Of a DNA stretch of 64,000 nt, positions 1 to 9,206 are shown one piece after another. Both the position numbers and the translations under genes were made by a program. Source of the stretch: Erwinia sp050410775 (GTDB lineage Bacteria > Pseudomonadota > Gammaproteobacteria > Enterobacterales > Enterobacteriaceae). The stretch lies in the NCBI RefSeq assembly GCF_050410775.1, contig NZ_CP191229.1. One strand, written 5' to 3'. The notes under the pieces were generated by a model. It had not been told where the DNA came from. It made no database searches and was given only the letters and a program-made list of their open reading frames with translations. How positions within the stretch are numbered: the first letter of the stretch is position 1; each line of letters starts with the position of its first letter.

Positions 1-122
1 GTGAACCCTGGGGACGGGAAGGGCAGCCGTCCCGCTGGGTCAGTCAGCATGAACTGGTGCCTGACGAATTCCCGCCCGCGAACGCGGAAATTGTCAGGCA
101 GCTGAAGGCGGAGAAAAGCTGA
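1..122 (+). CDS. mutT: MutT 8-oxo-dGTP diphosphatase, C-terminal end (partial)
   Basis: The last 39 codons of an open reading frame that enters from the left edge, read in the frame starting at base 3 and ending at TGA 120-122. The encoded residues EPWGREGQP followed by an FPPAN segment match the C-terminal end of enterobacterial MutT, the Nudix hydrolase that removes oxidised guanine nucleotides. The Nudix box itself lies outside the window. Its place next to yacG-zapD-coaE on the opposite strand is the usual enteric arrangement. A short GC hairpin (AGGGGC at 137-142, GCCCCT at 147-152) follows the stop but lacks a T-run, so I do not call it a terminator. Confidence 0.9.
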   Translation, partial: EPWGREGQPSRWVSQHELVPDEFPPANAEIVRQLKAEKS

Positions 123-221
123 CGCTGTCCCTGCTGAGGGGCTGTTGCCCCTGAACCTGCTCCGTCAGATCTGTTCAGCTCTCTCCGATCCGCCGAACGT
201 ACCGCGGCGGGTCATCTTCTC

Positions 222-431
222 TCAGTCCCGCTCCGGCGGGTTCATTTCGCTCCAGTCTTCATTCTCGGCGTAATCGCCATCGCTGGGGATGCGCTTTTCT
301 TCCGCCGCCCATTCGCCAAGGTCAATCAGCTGGCAGCGTTTAGAACAAAATGGGCGCCATGGACTCAGTTCATCCCAGATAACCTCTTTACTACAGGTCG
401 GACAGTTAACTCTCGTTACATCATTATTCAT
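222..431 (-). CDS. yacG: DNA gyrase inhibitor YacG, zinc-binding
   Basis: A 69-residue protein with a four-cysteine zinc site: Cys10, Cys13, Cys29 and Cys33 (C-x2-C ... C-x3-C). The C-terminal third is acidic. YacG is known in E. coli as a small protein that binds GyrB and inhibits gyrase; that role is taken from the family. It is the last gene of the leftward coaE-zapD-yacG cluster, starting 11 bases after the zapD stop, so co-transcription is likely. Length and cysteine spacing agree with the family. Confidence 0.93.
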   Translation of the reverse strand: MNNDVTRVNCPTCSKEVIWDELSPWRPFCSKRCQLIDLGEWAAEEKRIPSDGDYAENEDWSEMNPPERD

Positions 432-442
432 CAGTAAAAACC

Positions 443-1186
443 TTAACAGCAGGCAAGTTTAAAATCGAGACGGGCCGGGACATCTCCCTGCTCGCTGTCC
501 AGCGGCAGGAAACGAATGGCGAAGCGGCTTTTATGGCCGGAAACCTGCGGATAAAGCGCGTCCTCCAGATCCAGCTGTAGCCGCAGAAGCTCGGCTCCTT
601 CCGCATTATCCTGGAAGAAGCCATTCAGGCTGGTCTGATTACGGAAAATGCCTGACTGGCGGATAAGATCCAGGATCAGCGTCAGCGCCTCGCGAATTGG
701 CGAAAGCGTCGCCATCCAGTCGGCAACCTGCGCATCACGTACGTGCTGTTCGAGGTGTAACCAGATGTGCAATGTAGGGAGATCGAAGCTACAGCAGCCG
801 CCGGGAATACTCAGGCGCTGGCGAACCAGTCCAATCAGACGCTCCTCACGCAGCTGCTGGCCCATGCGCGGCGCGGCCATCAGAACGACAGAGCGGGTTT
901 TCAGGCTGTCGCTTAACGCGTTGACCCGCTCCATATCCACACCGGGCACTTCCGCCCAGGAACGCAGCTTTTGCTGTTGTTTTTCCAGCTCTTTGACAAT
1001 TTCCGTCCGCAGTTCACCACGCTCAAAAACATCCAGCAGCTCGGCTGCATTACGAAAAAAGGCCAGCGCGCCGTGGTGATCGCTGATGTGCTGACTCTTC
1101 TCTAACTGATTAATCAGGAACTCAATGCGCAGCCAGGTACGCATTTTTTCATTCAGGGGGTATTCAAATAAAACGGTTGTGCTCAT
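443..1186 (-). CDS. zapD: Cell division protein ZapD (FtsZ-bundling)
   Basis: A 247-residue cytoplasmic protein starting MSTTVLFEYPLNEKMRTWLR, with the same start and length as E. coli ZapD (YacF). ZapD binds the C-terminal tail of FtsZ and crosslinks protofilaments in the Z ring (family knowledge). The open frame runs 61 codons further upstream, but that stretch overlaps coaE and does not resemble the family, so the ATG at 1184-1186 is chosen. It lies 4 bases after the coaE stop, implying translational coupling. No membrane segment or signal peptide is visible. Confidence 0.95.
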   Translation of the reverse strand: MSTTVLFEYPLNEKMRTWLRIEFLINQLEKSQHISDHHGALAFFRNAAELLDVFERGELRTEIVKELEKQQQKLRSWAEVPGVDMERVNALSDSLKTRSVVLMAAPRMGQQLREERLIGLVRQRLSIPGGCCSFDLPTLHIWLHLEQHVRDAQVADWMATLSPIREALTLILDLIRQSGIFRNQTSLNGFFQDNAEGAELLRLQLDLEDALYPQVSGHKSRFAIRFLPLDSEQGDVPARLDFKLACC

Positions 1187-1190
1187 ACGG

Positions 1191-1802
1191 TTAATCCTGG
1201 TGTTCTTCTGCGGCCAGCTGTCGGTAGCGCTGGTCAAGAAGGGCAACTCGGGCGGCCACTGTATCGGGTGGCCCGCCGTTATCAATAATGTCATCTGCCA
1301 CCGCCAGGCGCATTTCGCGCGTTGCCTGGGCAGCAAGAATATGTTCCGCCTGTTCGCGGGTAATGCCATCCCTTGCCATGGTGCGCGACAGCTGCGTGTC
1401 GCGATCTACGTCCACAACCAGCACCCGGTTAGCCAGATGCTGTAAATTATTTTCTACCAGAAGCGGCACGACCCACAGACACCAGGGCGATCGGGTCATC
1501 GCCAGCTGGCGTTGGGTTTCAGCCTGGATAAGGGGATGCAGTAACGCATTAAGCCAGCTTTTCTCTTCCGGCACGGCAAATATACGCTGGCGCAGCGCGG
1601 CGCGATCCAGCGTGCCGTCCGGAAGGATAACCTCTTCGCCAAATTTATGCCGGATCGCGTTCAGGGCTGGCTGACCAGGTTCAACGACCTGTCTGGCAAT
1701 CACATCGGCATCGACAAGATCGATCCCTCTCGCGGCAAACGCGTTGGCGATGGTGGTCTTACCGCTGCCAATACCGCCGGTCAGCGCAACAGTATAGCGC
1801 AT
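1191..1802 (-). CDS. coaE: Dephospho-CoA kinase
   Basis: A 203-residue P-loop kinase that phosphorylates dephospho-CoA in the last step of coenzyme A synthesis. The Walker A motif GGIGSGKT is near residue 9, followed by the DADVIARQVV segment that binds substrate, and a LLHPLI motif in the lid region. The frame is open to an ATG at 1811, but a GGGGAG Shine-Dalgarno sequence abuts that codon. The same sequence is 9 bases from the ATG at 1802, which also matches the family start MRYTVALTGG. It is first in the coaE-zapD-yacG unit. Confidence 0.95.
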   Translation of the reverse strand: MRYTVALTGGIGSGKTTIANAFAARGIDLVDADVIARQVVEPGQPALNAIRHKFGEEVILPDGTLDRAALRQRIFAVPEEKSWLNALLHPLIQAETQRQLAMTRSPWCLWVVPLLVENNLQHLANRVLVVDVDRDTQLSRTMARDGITREQAEHILAAQATREMRLAVADDIIDNGGPPDTVAARVALLDQRYRQLAAEEHQD

Positions 1803-2043
1803 CAGTTTCATCTCCCCGGCTTGTGAGTGGATACGGCTCGTGACGTGCCGGGATTAAACAGCGGCTACAGCAAAATTGAGGCCCGGATCACATGATGAAT
1901 TTTTGGTTATATTTAGGGGATTGTAGCGTAAATAATCTTGAATTCGCAGTCTTGTCGCGCCGTTTTTAGTGCGTATGATAGCTTCACTGGAGCTGGCAGC
2001 AGCACCCAATCATTCGATTGCGCCACCAACCAGGAAATTCGTC

Positions 2044-3084
2044 ATGCGTATTGAAGAAGATATCAAGTTAGGCTTTAAAGATGTTCTGATCCGGCCAAAG
2101 CGTTCCACGCTCAAAAGTCGCTCTCAGGTCGACCTGAATCGTCAATTCACCTTTAAGCACTCAGGCATTGCCTGGTCAGGTGTGCCGGTTATCGCCGCTA
2201 ACATGGATACCGTGGGCACCTTCAGCATGGCTGAAGCGCTGGCCTCCTTTGACGTATTAACCGCCGTGCATAAACACTACAGCGTGGAGCAGTGGCAGGC
2301 TTTTACCTCACGGGTCCCCGAGAGCGTGCTTCGCCATGTCATGGTTTCCACCGGCACCTCTGATGCTGATTTTACCAAGCTCAAACAGATCGTTGCGCTC
2401 TCCTCTGCCCTGAACTTCATCTGTATTGATGTGGCCAACGGTTACTCTGAACACTTTGTTGAGTTCCTCAAGCGCGCCCGTGAGGCGTTTCCGGACAAAA
2501 CGATTTGTGCGGGTAATGTCGTCACCGGAGAAATGGTGGAGGAGCTGATCCTTTCCGGTGCGGATATCGTTAAAGTGGGCATCGGCCCAGGTTCGGTTTG
2601 TACGACGCGCGTTAAAACCGGCGTGGGGTATCCGCAGCTTTCCGCCGTTATCGAATGCGCCGATGCGGCGCACGGGCTGGGCGGGCAAATTGTCAGTGAT
2701 GGCGGCTGCTCTGTCCCCGGCGACGTTGCGAAAGCGTTCGGCGGCGGAGCCGATTTTGTCATGCTTGGCGGGATGCTGGCGGCGCACGACGAGTGCGAAG
2801 GCAAGATTATGGAAGAGAACGGCGAACAGTTTATGCTGTTTTACGGTATGAGTTCTGAGTCGGCGATGAACCGGCACGTGGGCGGCGTCGCTGAGTACCG
2901 TGCGGCGGAAGGGAAAACGGTGAAGTTGCCCGTTCGCGGTCCGGTAGAGCTTACCGCGCGCGATATTCTCGGTGGGCTGCGTTCAGCCTGTACCTACGTG
3001 GGCGCCGAGCGCCTGAAGGAACTGACCAAGCGAACCACCTTTATTCGTGTGGCCGAGCAGGAAAACCGGGTATTTAACCGGTAA
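2044..3084 (+). CDS. guaC: GMP reductase
   Basis: A 346-residue enzyme of the IMPDH/GMPR TIM-barrel family that deaminates GMP reductively to IMP with NADPH, feeding guanine nucleotides back to the purine pool. The family signature is present: a GIGPGSVCTTR loop carrying the catalytic cysteine, followed by SDGGCS and a GGMLAAHDE segment. There are no CBS domains, which separates it from GuaB. The frame is open 25 codons further upstream; the ATG at 2044 gives the conserved start MRIEEDIKLGFKD and the E. coli-like length. It is divergent from coaE. A hairpin (GCCCATCGC 3103-3111 pairing with 3118-3126, one G-T pair) follows the gene without a T-run. Confidence 0.96.
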   Translation: MRIEEDIKLGFKDVLIRPKRSTLKSRSQVDLNRQFTFKHSGIAWSGVPVIAANMDTVGTFSMAEALASFDVLTAVHKHYSVEQWQAFTSRVPESVLRHVMVSTGTSDADFTKLKQIVALSSALNFICIDVANGYSEHFVEFLKRAREAFPDKTICAGNVVTGEMVEELILSGADIVKVGIGPGSVCTTRVKTGVGYPQLSAVIECADAAHGLGGQIVSDGGCSVPGDVAKAFGGGADFVMLGGMLAAHDECEGKIMEENGEQFMLFYGMSSESAMNRHVGGVAEYRAAEGKTVKLPVRGPVELTARDILGGLRSACTYVGAERLKELTKRTTFIRVAEQENRVFNR

Positions 3085-3207
3085 TTGTACCGCCTGCTCG
3101 TTGCCCATCGCCCTGTTGCGGTGGGCAGTTCGCCAGCGCCTGGGCTTCAGCACCTTCTCCTCCGCTCTGCTGCTTTACCCATTACCTGTTCCTGTTACCT
3201 ATAAAAG

Positions 3208-4410
3208 CTACCCTCCCAGCGCGTCTCCCAGATTGAAAACAGGCAGATACATTGCCACCACCAGCGCACCCACAATCAGGCCCGTAACGACCATCATCAG
3301 CGGCTCCAGCGCGGCGGCAAGGGTATCAGCCCGCTCATGGGTGCTCTCCTCATGCAGGCGAGCCAGTCTTGCCAGCATGCTGTCCAGCATGCCTGCCTCT
3401 TCACCAACCTTAATCAGCTGGCAGCAGGCCGGCGTAAAAAGCGGCTGCTGTTTCAACGCCTGATGCAGTGGATTGCCGGCGGAGATATGCAGCTGAAGCT
3501 GGGTGATGCATTCGCGCCAGATCCGCTGAGAGAGCGTTTGCTCCACGGCCTGCAGGCTTTGCAGCAGCGTCAGGCCAGCCTGTTGCGTCAGGGAAAGCGT
3601 GGTGAAGATCGCGCTGAGCTGAGCGCCTTTATACAATTTTCCCGCCAGAGGTAGGGCAAGCAGACCCCGCTGCATGCTGCGCTGCCAGGCAGCCGGCAGC
3701 CGGTTCATGCCCTTCCAGCCGATGGGGAGCAGTACCATCAGCGGGAGCAGCACAAGCCCGTAGCGCTGAAGCCACTCAGAAAGCGCGATAACCTGCGAGG
3801 TAAAAGCGGGCAGCGGTGCGTCGAACGACTGATAGACCGCGGCGAACTCCGGCAGGACCCAGACCAGCATGCCGTAACTGACGATAAGCGCCAGCGCCAG
3901 AATAAACAGCGGATAGCGCAGCGCCTTCATCACCTTTTTCTGTAGCTGCTGCTGCCTTTCCTGCTGGCTGGCAAGCTGAAGGCAGCACTCATCAAGCCTC
4001 CCCGTCAGCTCGCCCACCTTCATCAACGCCGGGTAGAGGGGAGGGAATACCTCAGGCCACTGCGCCAGCGCCTCAGAAAAGGGCACGCCTTCTGATACGC
4101 GCTGCTGAATTTCCACCAGGAGCGCCTGCCAGCCAGCAACGGCATGATCTTCCGCAAGAAGACCCAGGCTGGCAGAGAGGGTTAAGCCTGCTTTCAGCAG
4201 CGTGGAGAGCTGCCGGAAGCAGGCCGTTTTATTCCCGCCTTGCCAGACACGGGTCCGACAGCGCTTCCCCCGTGAAAGCTTCAGCGGGATATGGCCCGCT
4301 GCAACCAGCCGTTCTATGACCTGCTCCTGGCTCTGGCAAAAAAAAGTACCCTGATGAAAGCCGCCGGTATCGTCCAGCGCCTGCCAGCTAAACAACCGCA
4401 GAGCAGCCAT
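3208..4410 (-). CDS. hofC: Type IV pilus/type II secretion inner-membrane platform protein HofC (PilC/GspF family)
   Basis: A 400-residue polytopic inner-membrane protein with two tandem GspF/PilC domains (about residues 60-190 and 260-390), each with the family's hydrophobic helices, for example LFILALALIVSYGMLVWVLP and the C-terminal LMMVVTGLIVGALVVAMYLPVF. The family builds the platform on which the assembly ATPase acts to polymerise pilin. The start overlaps the 3' end of hofB by 23 bases, so the two are probably coupled. Order hofC-hofB-ppdD is as in E. coli, whose genes are usually silent; expression here is unknown. Confidence 0.93.
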   Translation of the reverse strand: MAALRLFSWQALDDTGGFHQGTFFCQSQEQVIERLVAAGHIPLKLSRGKRCRTRVWQGGNKTACFRQLSTLLKAGLTLSASLGLLAEDHAVAGWQALLVEIQQRVSEGVPFSEALAQWPEVFPPLYPALMKVGELTGRLDECCLQLASQQERQQQLQKKVMKALRYPLFILALALIVSYGMLVWVLPEFAAVYQSFDAPLPAFTSQVIALSEWLQRYGLVLLPLMVLLPIGWKGMNRLPAAWQRSMQRGLLALPLAGKLYKGAQLSAIFTTLSLTQQAGLTLLQSLQAVEQTLSQRIWRECITQLQLHISAGNPLHQALKQQPLFTPACCQLIKVGEEAGMLDSMLARLARLHEESTHERADTLAAALEPLMMVVTGLIVGALVVAMYLPVFNLGDALGG

Positions 4411-5806
4411 CTTCTTCGCTCACGATGCGGTAGAGCTCTTCAAGCGTGGTATCACCCCGGTTGACGCAGTGAAGCCCTTCGGTAAAAAGGGAATTCATCC
4501 CCTGCTGCCGGGCAATGTCCGCCAGCACCTCCGGCCGCTCGCCGGCGGCGATAGCAATTTGCAGACGGGGCGTCACCGGCATCAGCTCAAAAATCGCCAG
4601 GCGGCCATAAAAACCTGAAAAGCAGCGTTCACACCCTGCGGCGCGCCAGTTACGAACGGTTCCGGGCCAGACGGACGCCGGGAAATCGGCTACAGCGGCA
4701 GCGGGCTGGCGGCAGTAAGGGCAGAGGCGACGTACCAGCCGCTGGGCGATGACCAGCTTCAGCGCGGAGGCGAGCAGGTAGCCGGGAATGCCGATTTGCC
4801 CCATGCGGATAAGCGTCTCCGTAGTGGAGTTGGTATGCAGCGTTGAAAGAACCAGATGCCCCGTCTGCGCCGCTTTTACCGCCGTTTCTGCGGTTTCCCC
4901 GTCGCGGATTTCACCGAGCATGATGACATCGGGATCCTGACGAAGCAGCGCCCGGAGCACCCGGTTAAAATCGAGACCTGCTTTCGGGTTGATCTGGGTC
5001 TGATTAACGCCAGGCAGGGGGATCTCTATCGGGTCTTCCACGCTGCACAGGTTACGTTGAGGATGATTGAGCCAGCTTAAGCCGCTGTAGAGCGTAAAGG
5101 TTTTACCGCTGCCCGTCGGGCCGGTGACCAGAATCAGACCCTGTGGCCGGGATAGCGCGTGACGATAGCGCCGCAGCACCGCGGGGGGCATGCCGAGATC
5201 CTCCAGCGTCACGCTCTGAGTATGACTTTGTAGCAGGCGGATAACGGCCTTTTCGCCGAAGCGCGTGGGCAGCGTGGAGAGGCGAAACGACGCCGTTTTG
5301 CCGTTCAGCTCAAGTGTGAATTGCCCATCCTGAGGGATACGGCGCTCCGAGATATCAAGGCCGGCAAGAATCTTCAGGCGTGCCACCAGCGAGCCGCCAG
5401 CATCACCGTGGTCTGTCGGCAGGGTTTGCAATACGCCATCGACACGCAGGCGTATCCTTAACGAACCGGACTGCGGCTCAAGATGGATATCCGAGGCGCG
5501 TCGCTGAACGGCCAGGGCGAGAAGGCGATCTATGCGCTCGGGCGCCGCTGTTTGCCGAAGTGTCGCTGACTCCGCGTCAGGCGCCGCTGCGCTATGCTGG
5601 TTTTGCCGGAACTGTTCCAGCCGGGCCTGAGGCCAGGACTCCACCTCAATGGCGCTCTGGCAGGCAAAGCGCAGCGCCTCCATCATCGCCGTCGTCGGCG
5701 TCCCGGCAACGGCGATTTTCAGGCGTTGCGGCGTCAGCTCCAGTATCACCGCCTGATGGTGCAGACAGAGTTCCTCTACGGCTTGTCGGGCTGAGTGAAT
5801 ACTCAT
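4388..5806 (-). CDS. hofB: Type IV pilus assembly ATPase HofB (GspE/PilB family)
   Basis: A 472-residue secretion/pilus ATPase. Walker A GPTGSGKT is followed by the Asp-box region DPIEIPLPG, Walker B (DPDVIMLGEIRD) and the His-box (TGHLVLSTLHTN). Two CxxC pairs (CPYC, then CERC in the C-terminal part) form the zinc-binding module of PilB/GspE proteins. The N-terminal domain is shorter than in PilB, as in E. coli HofB. It powers assembly of the PpdD pilin through HofC (family inference). Its ATG overlaps the ppdD stop as ATGA (5803-5806), and its 3' end overlaps hofC. Confidence 0.94.
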   Translation of the reverse strand: MSIHSARQAVEELCLHHQAVILELTPQRLKIAVAGTPTTAMMEALRFACQSAIEVESWPQARLEQFRQNQHSAAAPDAESATLRQTAAPERIDRLLALAVQRRASDIHLEPQSGSLRIRLRVDGVLQTLPTDHGDAGGSLVARLKILAGLDISERRIPQDGQFTLELNGKTASFRLSTLPTRFGEKAVIRLLQSHTQSVTLEDLGMPPAVLRRYRHALSRPQGLILVTGPTGSGKTFTLYSGLSWLNHPQRNLCSVEDPIEIPLPGVNQTQINPKAGLDFNRVLRALLRQDPDVIMLGEIRDGETAETAVKAAQTGHLVLSTLHTNSTTETLIRMGQIGIPGYLLASALKLVIAQRLVRRLCPYCRQPAAAVADFPASVWPGTVRNWRAAGCERCFSGFYGRLAIFELMPVTPRLQIAIAAGERPEVLADIARQQGMNSLFTEGLHCVNRGDTTLEELYRIVSEEDGCSAVV

Positions 5807-6255
5807 TCCGCACCGCCGGTGGCTGCGTCATCAAAGCGGAAAATCGTTTCGCAGGCTTCCGTCAGCGCGACGGCTTTACTGGTGCAGCTTCGCTGCCAGC
5901 GGATGCTGCCTTCCGTTTCTTCCCATTCGGGTTTCATAGTCACACTCAGACCGCTGAGGCTCTCCTGGCCGTTCAGGGTTATTGTCCCTGCCTGTACGGA
6001 GACGGCCGAGACGTAGCGGGAACCTTTGCCTACGGGAACGCCGTTGCTGCCAGCCGTGCAGTTTCCTGTCCCGCCGCTTTCCAGCGCACAAAGCTCAACG
6101 GCGGTCTTATACGGCATGGCGACCTGTAACATATCGGTCAGGGCGGCTTTTTGCAGGTAATTCTGATAAGCGGGCAGCCCGATAGCGCTGAGAATGGCGA
6201 CGATCGCGATCACAATCATCAGTTCAATCAGGGTGAATCCTTGCTGCTTTTCCAT
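5803..6255 (-). CDS. ppdD: Major type IV prepilin PpdD
   Basis: A 150-residue type IV pilin precursor. It has a short basic leader MEKQQG cut after Gly6, and a mature N-terminus FTLIELMIVIAIVAILSAI with the conserved Glu at mature position 5 and a long hydrophobic helix. Cysteines in the globular part (including CALESGGTGNC and a C-terminal CETIF) could form the D-region disulfides. The leader is removed by a prepilin peptidase encoded elsewhere. The Shine-Dalgarno AAGGAG lies 7 bases before the ATG. It is first gene of the ppdD-hofB-hofC unit. Confidence 0.95.
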   Translation of the reverse strand: MEKQQGFTLIELMIVIAIVAILSAIGLPAYQNYLQKAALTDMLQVAMPYKTAVELCALESGGTGNCTAGSNGVPVGKGSRYVSAVSVQAGTITLNGQESLSGLSVTMKPEWEETEGSIRWQRSCTSKAVALTEACETIFRFDDAATGGAE

Positions 6256-6409
6256 AGCAATGCTCCTTTTGTTGTTCAGTGCAACAAGTTAGCCTTTGCG
6301 AAAGAAGCGAGCCAGCGCAGGGAGAAGCACTCCGGAGAGGGGATGGAGACAAACTGACGGTGTTGCACCGTTGCGCTATTCAGATGCGGGAAGCGCCGCA
6401 AAAAAGAGG

Positions 6410-6433
6410 AAAAAAACCACGCAAGAAGCGTGG
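6410..6433 (-). terminator. Rho-independent terminator of nadC
   Basis: On the minus strand, CCACGC (6433-6428), a 5-base loop and GCGTGG (6422-6417) form a 6-bp stem followed by a run of seven T (A-run at 6410-6416). It lies 40 bases beyond the nadC stop and before the ppdD promoter region, so it separates the two same-strand units. Confidence 0.8.
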
Positions 6434-6472
6434 CGTGGTGTGGGATGGTGAGGCGGCGTTAACCGGACCGGG

Positions 6473-7363
6473 CTAACGGAAGCGCATGGAAAGATCGAGC
6501 GCCCGTACGTGCTTGGTTAGCGCGCCGACGGAAATATAGTCAACGCCGGTTTCCGCAAAGGTTCTGATCGTTTCATCAGTGACGTTACCGGAGACTTCCA
6601 GCAGCGCTTTCCCCTTGGTCACTTCTACAGCCTGGCGCATTTGCTCAACGCTGAAGTTATCCAGCATGATGATATCCGCGCCGGCATCAATGGCCTGGTT
6701 CAGCTCGTCGAGCGACTCGACTTCTACTTCAACCGGGACGTCCGGATGCAGCCAAAGCGCTTTTTTAACCGCCTCTTGCACCGAGCCGGCGGCAATAATA
6801 TGGTTCTCTTTAATCAAAAATGCGTCGGAGAGGCCAAGGCGATGGTTGGCCCCGCCGCCGCACAGAACGGCGTATTTAAGCGCGGTCCGCAGCCCCGGCA
6901 GCGTTTTGCGCGTATCCAGCAGCTGCGTTCGCGTCCCTTCGAGAAGCGCAACATAGCGGCTGACTTCGGTCGCCACGCCGGAGAGCGTCTGAACGAAGTT
7001 CAGCGCGGTGCGTTCGCCAGTCAGAATCACGGCTGAAGGACCGGTCACCTCAAATAGCGGCTGATCCGGGCTAACCGGATCGCCATCCTCCACGTGCCAG
7101 TCGATATGGGTTTTGTTGCCAAGCTGAATAAAGACCTCTTCAACCCAGCGTTTACCACAAAAGATGCCCTTTTCACGGGTAATCACGACGGCATGAGATG
7201 TCGCATCAGGAGGTAGCAGGCTGGCCGTAATATCCTGGCAGGGATCGATTTCCCCGCCCAGATCTTCCCGCAAAGCCTGGGCGACGCCGGGAGGGATATC
7301 TTCCTTTATGCGCTCCAGTAACGTGTTACGGCGGCTGTCCGGATCGTAGCGGCGGGTGGACAT
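6473..7363 (-). CDS. nadC: Quinolinate phosphoribosyltransferase (decarboxylating)
   Basis: A 296-residue type II phosphoribosyltransferase that makes nicotinate mononucleotide from quinolinate and PRPP in de novo NAD synthesis. Visible signatures include LNFVQTLSGVAT, the DTRKTLPGLR substrate-binding loop, CGGGANHR with the HR pair, and the C-terminal phosphate-site segment EVSGNVTD ... VDYISVGALTKHV. The frame extends to a GTG at 7372, but the ATG at 7361-7363 has GGAG 8 bases upstream and matches the family start. A terminator follows. In E. coli the gene is also next to ppdD and ampD. Confidence 0.96.
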   Translation of the reverse strand: MSTRRYDPDSRRNTLLERIKEDIPPGVAQALREDLGGEIDPCQDITASLLPPDATSHAVVITREKGIFCGKRWVEEVFIQLGNKTHIDWHVEDGDPVSPDQPLFEVTGPSAVILTGERTALNFVQTLSGVATEVSRYVALLEGTRTQLLDTRKTLPGLRTALKYAVLCGGGANHRLGLSDAFLIKENHIIAAGSVQEAVKKALWLHPDVPVEVEVESLDELNQAIDAGADIIMLDNFSVEQMRQAVEVTKGKALLEVSGNVTDETIRTFAETGVDYISVGALTKHVRALDLSMRFR

Positions 7364-7634
7364 TTTTTTCACTCCGGGTATCGGATAAGAGAGTCCGGCA
7401 ATGCTAGCCTTTTTACCCCTTTCTTACCAGATGCATGCAGCATATGTCCCGGCCTGAAACGGGTTTTTGACGCAGGCAATACCGGCTGACAGAGCGCCTG
7501 TTGAGGCTATAAGGGCGCTTCGCCGACAGCGTGAAAACACGCTATTTTTGCAGTATTATCCGCCAGCAGAAGTTTGGTTTTCCTGAAATGATTCATGTTA
7601 CTCTGATGAAATCGTTATAAAAGGAGAGCAAGAC

Positions 7635-8225
7635 ATGCAGCTGCAAGCGGGCTGGATTGCGGGCGTCAGACAGGTCCCTTCGCCACATTTTAATGAGCGA
7701 CCTGAAAGCGACACGCCCACGCTGTTGGTTATTCACAATATCAGCCTTCCCCCGGGGGAGTTTGGCGGTCCGTGGATCGATGCCCTCTTTACCGGAACGC
7801 TGGATCCTGACGCGCATCCTTTCTTTGCTGAGATCGCCTCACTTAAAGTCTCCGCTCACTGTCTGATCCGCAGAGATGGCGAGCTCGTTCAGTACGTTCC
7901 CTTTCATCTGCGCGCCTGGCATGCGGGGGTCTCCTGTTATCAGGGCCGTGAAGCCTGCAATGATTTCTCTATTGGCATTGAGCTTGAGGGAACGGATACG
8001 CTGCCCTATACGGAAGAGCAGTATCAGTCCCTGACCGAACTCAGCCAGCTGCTGATTAAGCATTATCCCGCTATGGCTGCGAACATCACCGGCCACAGCG
8101 ACATCGCGCCGGTACGGAAAACCGATCCCGGCCCGGCGTTTGACTGGGTAAGATTCCGCGCTGCGCTGGCCGCTGGCGCGTTTAACCGCACTGCAGATGG
8201 GAGTCGTAAAGATGACGCTTTTTAG
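7635..8225 (+). CDS. ampD: 1,6-anhydro-N-acetylmuramyl-L-alanine amidase AmpD
   Basis: A 196-residue cytosolic N-acetylmuramoyl-L-alanine amidase (Amidase_2 fold). It recycles anhydro-muropeptides from cell-wall turnover and so keeps AmpC beta-lactamase inducers low. The zinc ligands His34, His154 and Asp164 are at the expected positions, with Glu116 in the active site (SIGIELEGTD). It is about 13 residues longer than E. coli AmpD at the C-terminus. AAAAGGAG precedes the ATG. Its 3' end overlaps ampE by 14 bases, so the two form an operon. Confidence 0.96.
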   Translation: MQLQAGWIAGVRQVPSPHFNERPESDTPTLLVIHNISLPPGEFGGPWIDALFTGTLDPDAHPFFAEIASLKVSAHCLIRRDGELVQYVPFHLRAWHAGVSCYQGREACNDFSIGIELEGTDTLPYTEEQYQSLTELSQLLIKHYPAMAANITGHSDIAPVRKTDPGPAFDWVRFRAALAAGAFNRTADGSRKDDAF

Positions 8226-9066
8226 TTTATTGCTGGTGCTGGGCTGGGAACGCCTGTTTAAAATGGGGGAGAGCTGGCAGCTCGATCACCATCTGGCGCC
8301 GTTTTTCCGCAAGCAGCACCGTTTTTCACTGACGCGCACGCTGCTGATGCTGGTGGTGGCGATGGCCGTCATCACGCTCTGTCTGCTGGCGCTGGAAGGG
8401 CTCTTTTTTGGCCTGCTGAAACTGCTGTTCTGGATCGCCATCGGGCTGCTCTGCATCGGGGCCGGCTCGGTACGTCTTCACTACCACGCTTATCTGAAGG
8501 CGGCCAGCCACAATGATACGGACGCGCACAACGCCATGGCGGAAGAGCTGACGATGATCCACGGTATCCCGGTTGACTGCAACGAACGGGAATATCTTGC
8601 TGCGCTGCAAAACGCCCTGCTGTGGATTAACTATCGCTTTTATCTGGCGCCGTTGTTCTGGTTTGTGGTGGGCGGCGCCTGGGGACCGGTATTGCTGGTG
8701 GGCTATGCCTTTCTGCGCGGCTGGCAATCCTGGCTGGCACGTCACCACTCGCCGCTGGAACGCGCCCAGTCGGGGATTGATGCCATTCTGCACTGTATTG
8801 ACTGGATCCCGGTACGTCTGGTGGGCGTCGCCTATGCGCTGCTGGGCCATGGGGAGCGCGCATTGCCCGCCTGGTTCGCCACGCTGGGCGACCGGCACAG
8901 CGCACAGTACCAGGTTCTGACGAACCTGGCGCAATACTCTCTGGCGCGCGAGCCGCACACCGATAAGGTTGAAACGCCGCGGGTTGCGGTGGCGCTCGCC
9001 AAAAAGGTGTCGTTGGTGATGGTGGTCGTGGTGGCGCTGTTAACGATTTATGGCGCCCTGGTCTAG
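8212..9066 (+). CDS. ampE: AmpE, inner-membrane protein of the ampDE operon
   Basis: A 284-residue membrane protein starting MTLFSLLLVLGWERLFKMGE. Hydrophobic segments occur near residues 45-85, 140-165 and at the extreme C-terminus (VVVVALLTIYGALV). It belongs to the AmpE/CobD-like family; a role as a sensor accompanying AmpD has been proposed for E. coli but the function is not settled. The frame is open five codons further upstream; the ATG at 8212 matches the family start. The 14-base overlap with ampD suggests coupled translation. Confidence 0.94.
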   Translation: MTLFSLLLVLGWERLFKMGESWQLDHHLAPFFRKQHRFSLTRTLLMLVVAMAVITLCLLALEGLFFGLLKLLFWIAIGLLCIGAGSVRLHYHAYLKAASHNDTDAHNAMAEELTMIHGIPVDCNEREYLAALQNALLWINYRFYLAPLFWFVVGGAWGPVLLVGYAFLRGWQSWLARHHSPLERAQSGIDAILHCIDWIPVRLVGVAYALLGHGERALPAWFATLGDRHSAQYQVLTNLAQYSLAREPHTDKVETPRVAVALAKKVSLVMVVVVALLTIYGALV

Positions 9067-9083
9067 CCTGCGGCCTGAAACAA

Positions 9084-9112
9084 AACCGGCCATCAATCGC
9101 TGATGGCCGGTT
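9084..9112. terminator. Hairpin terminator between convergent ampE and the GH43 unit
   Basis: A perfect 12-bp inverted repeat (9084-9095 with 9101-9112, loop ATCGC). On the minus strand it is followed by TTTTGTTT, making it a good terminator for the GH43 unit. On the plus strand only a weak T-run follows, but the strong stem probably also ends ampDE transcripts. Confidence 0.65.
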
Positions 9113-9206
9113 CCGGTTACTGACTGAGACAGGCTGTTCTACCTGTTAATGACGTGGCAACAGCCGCTCGCCAGGGCCGTTTCACCGTCTGCACTTATCC
9201 CTGGGC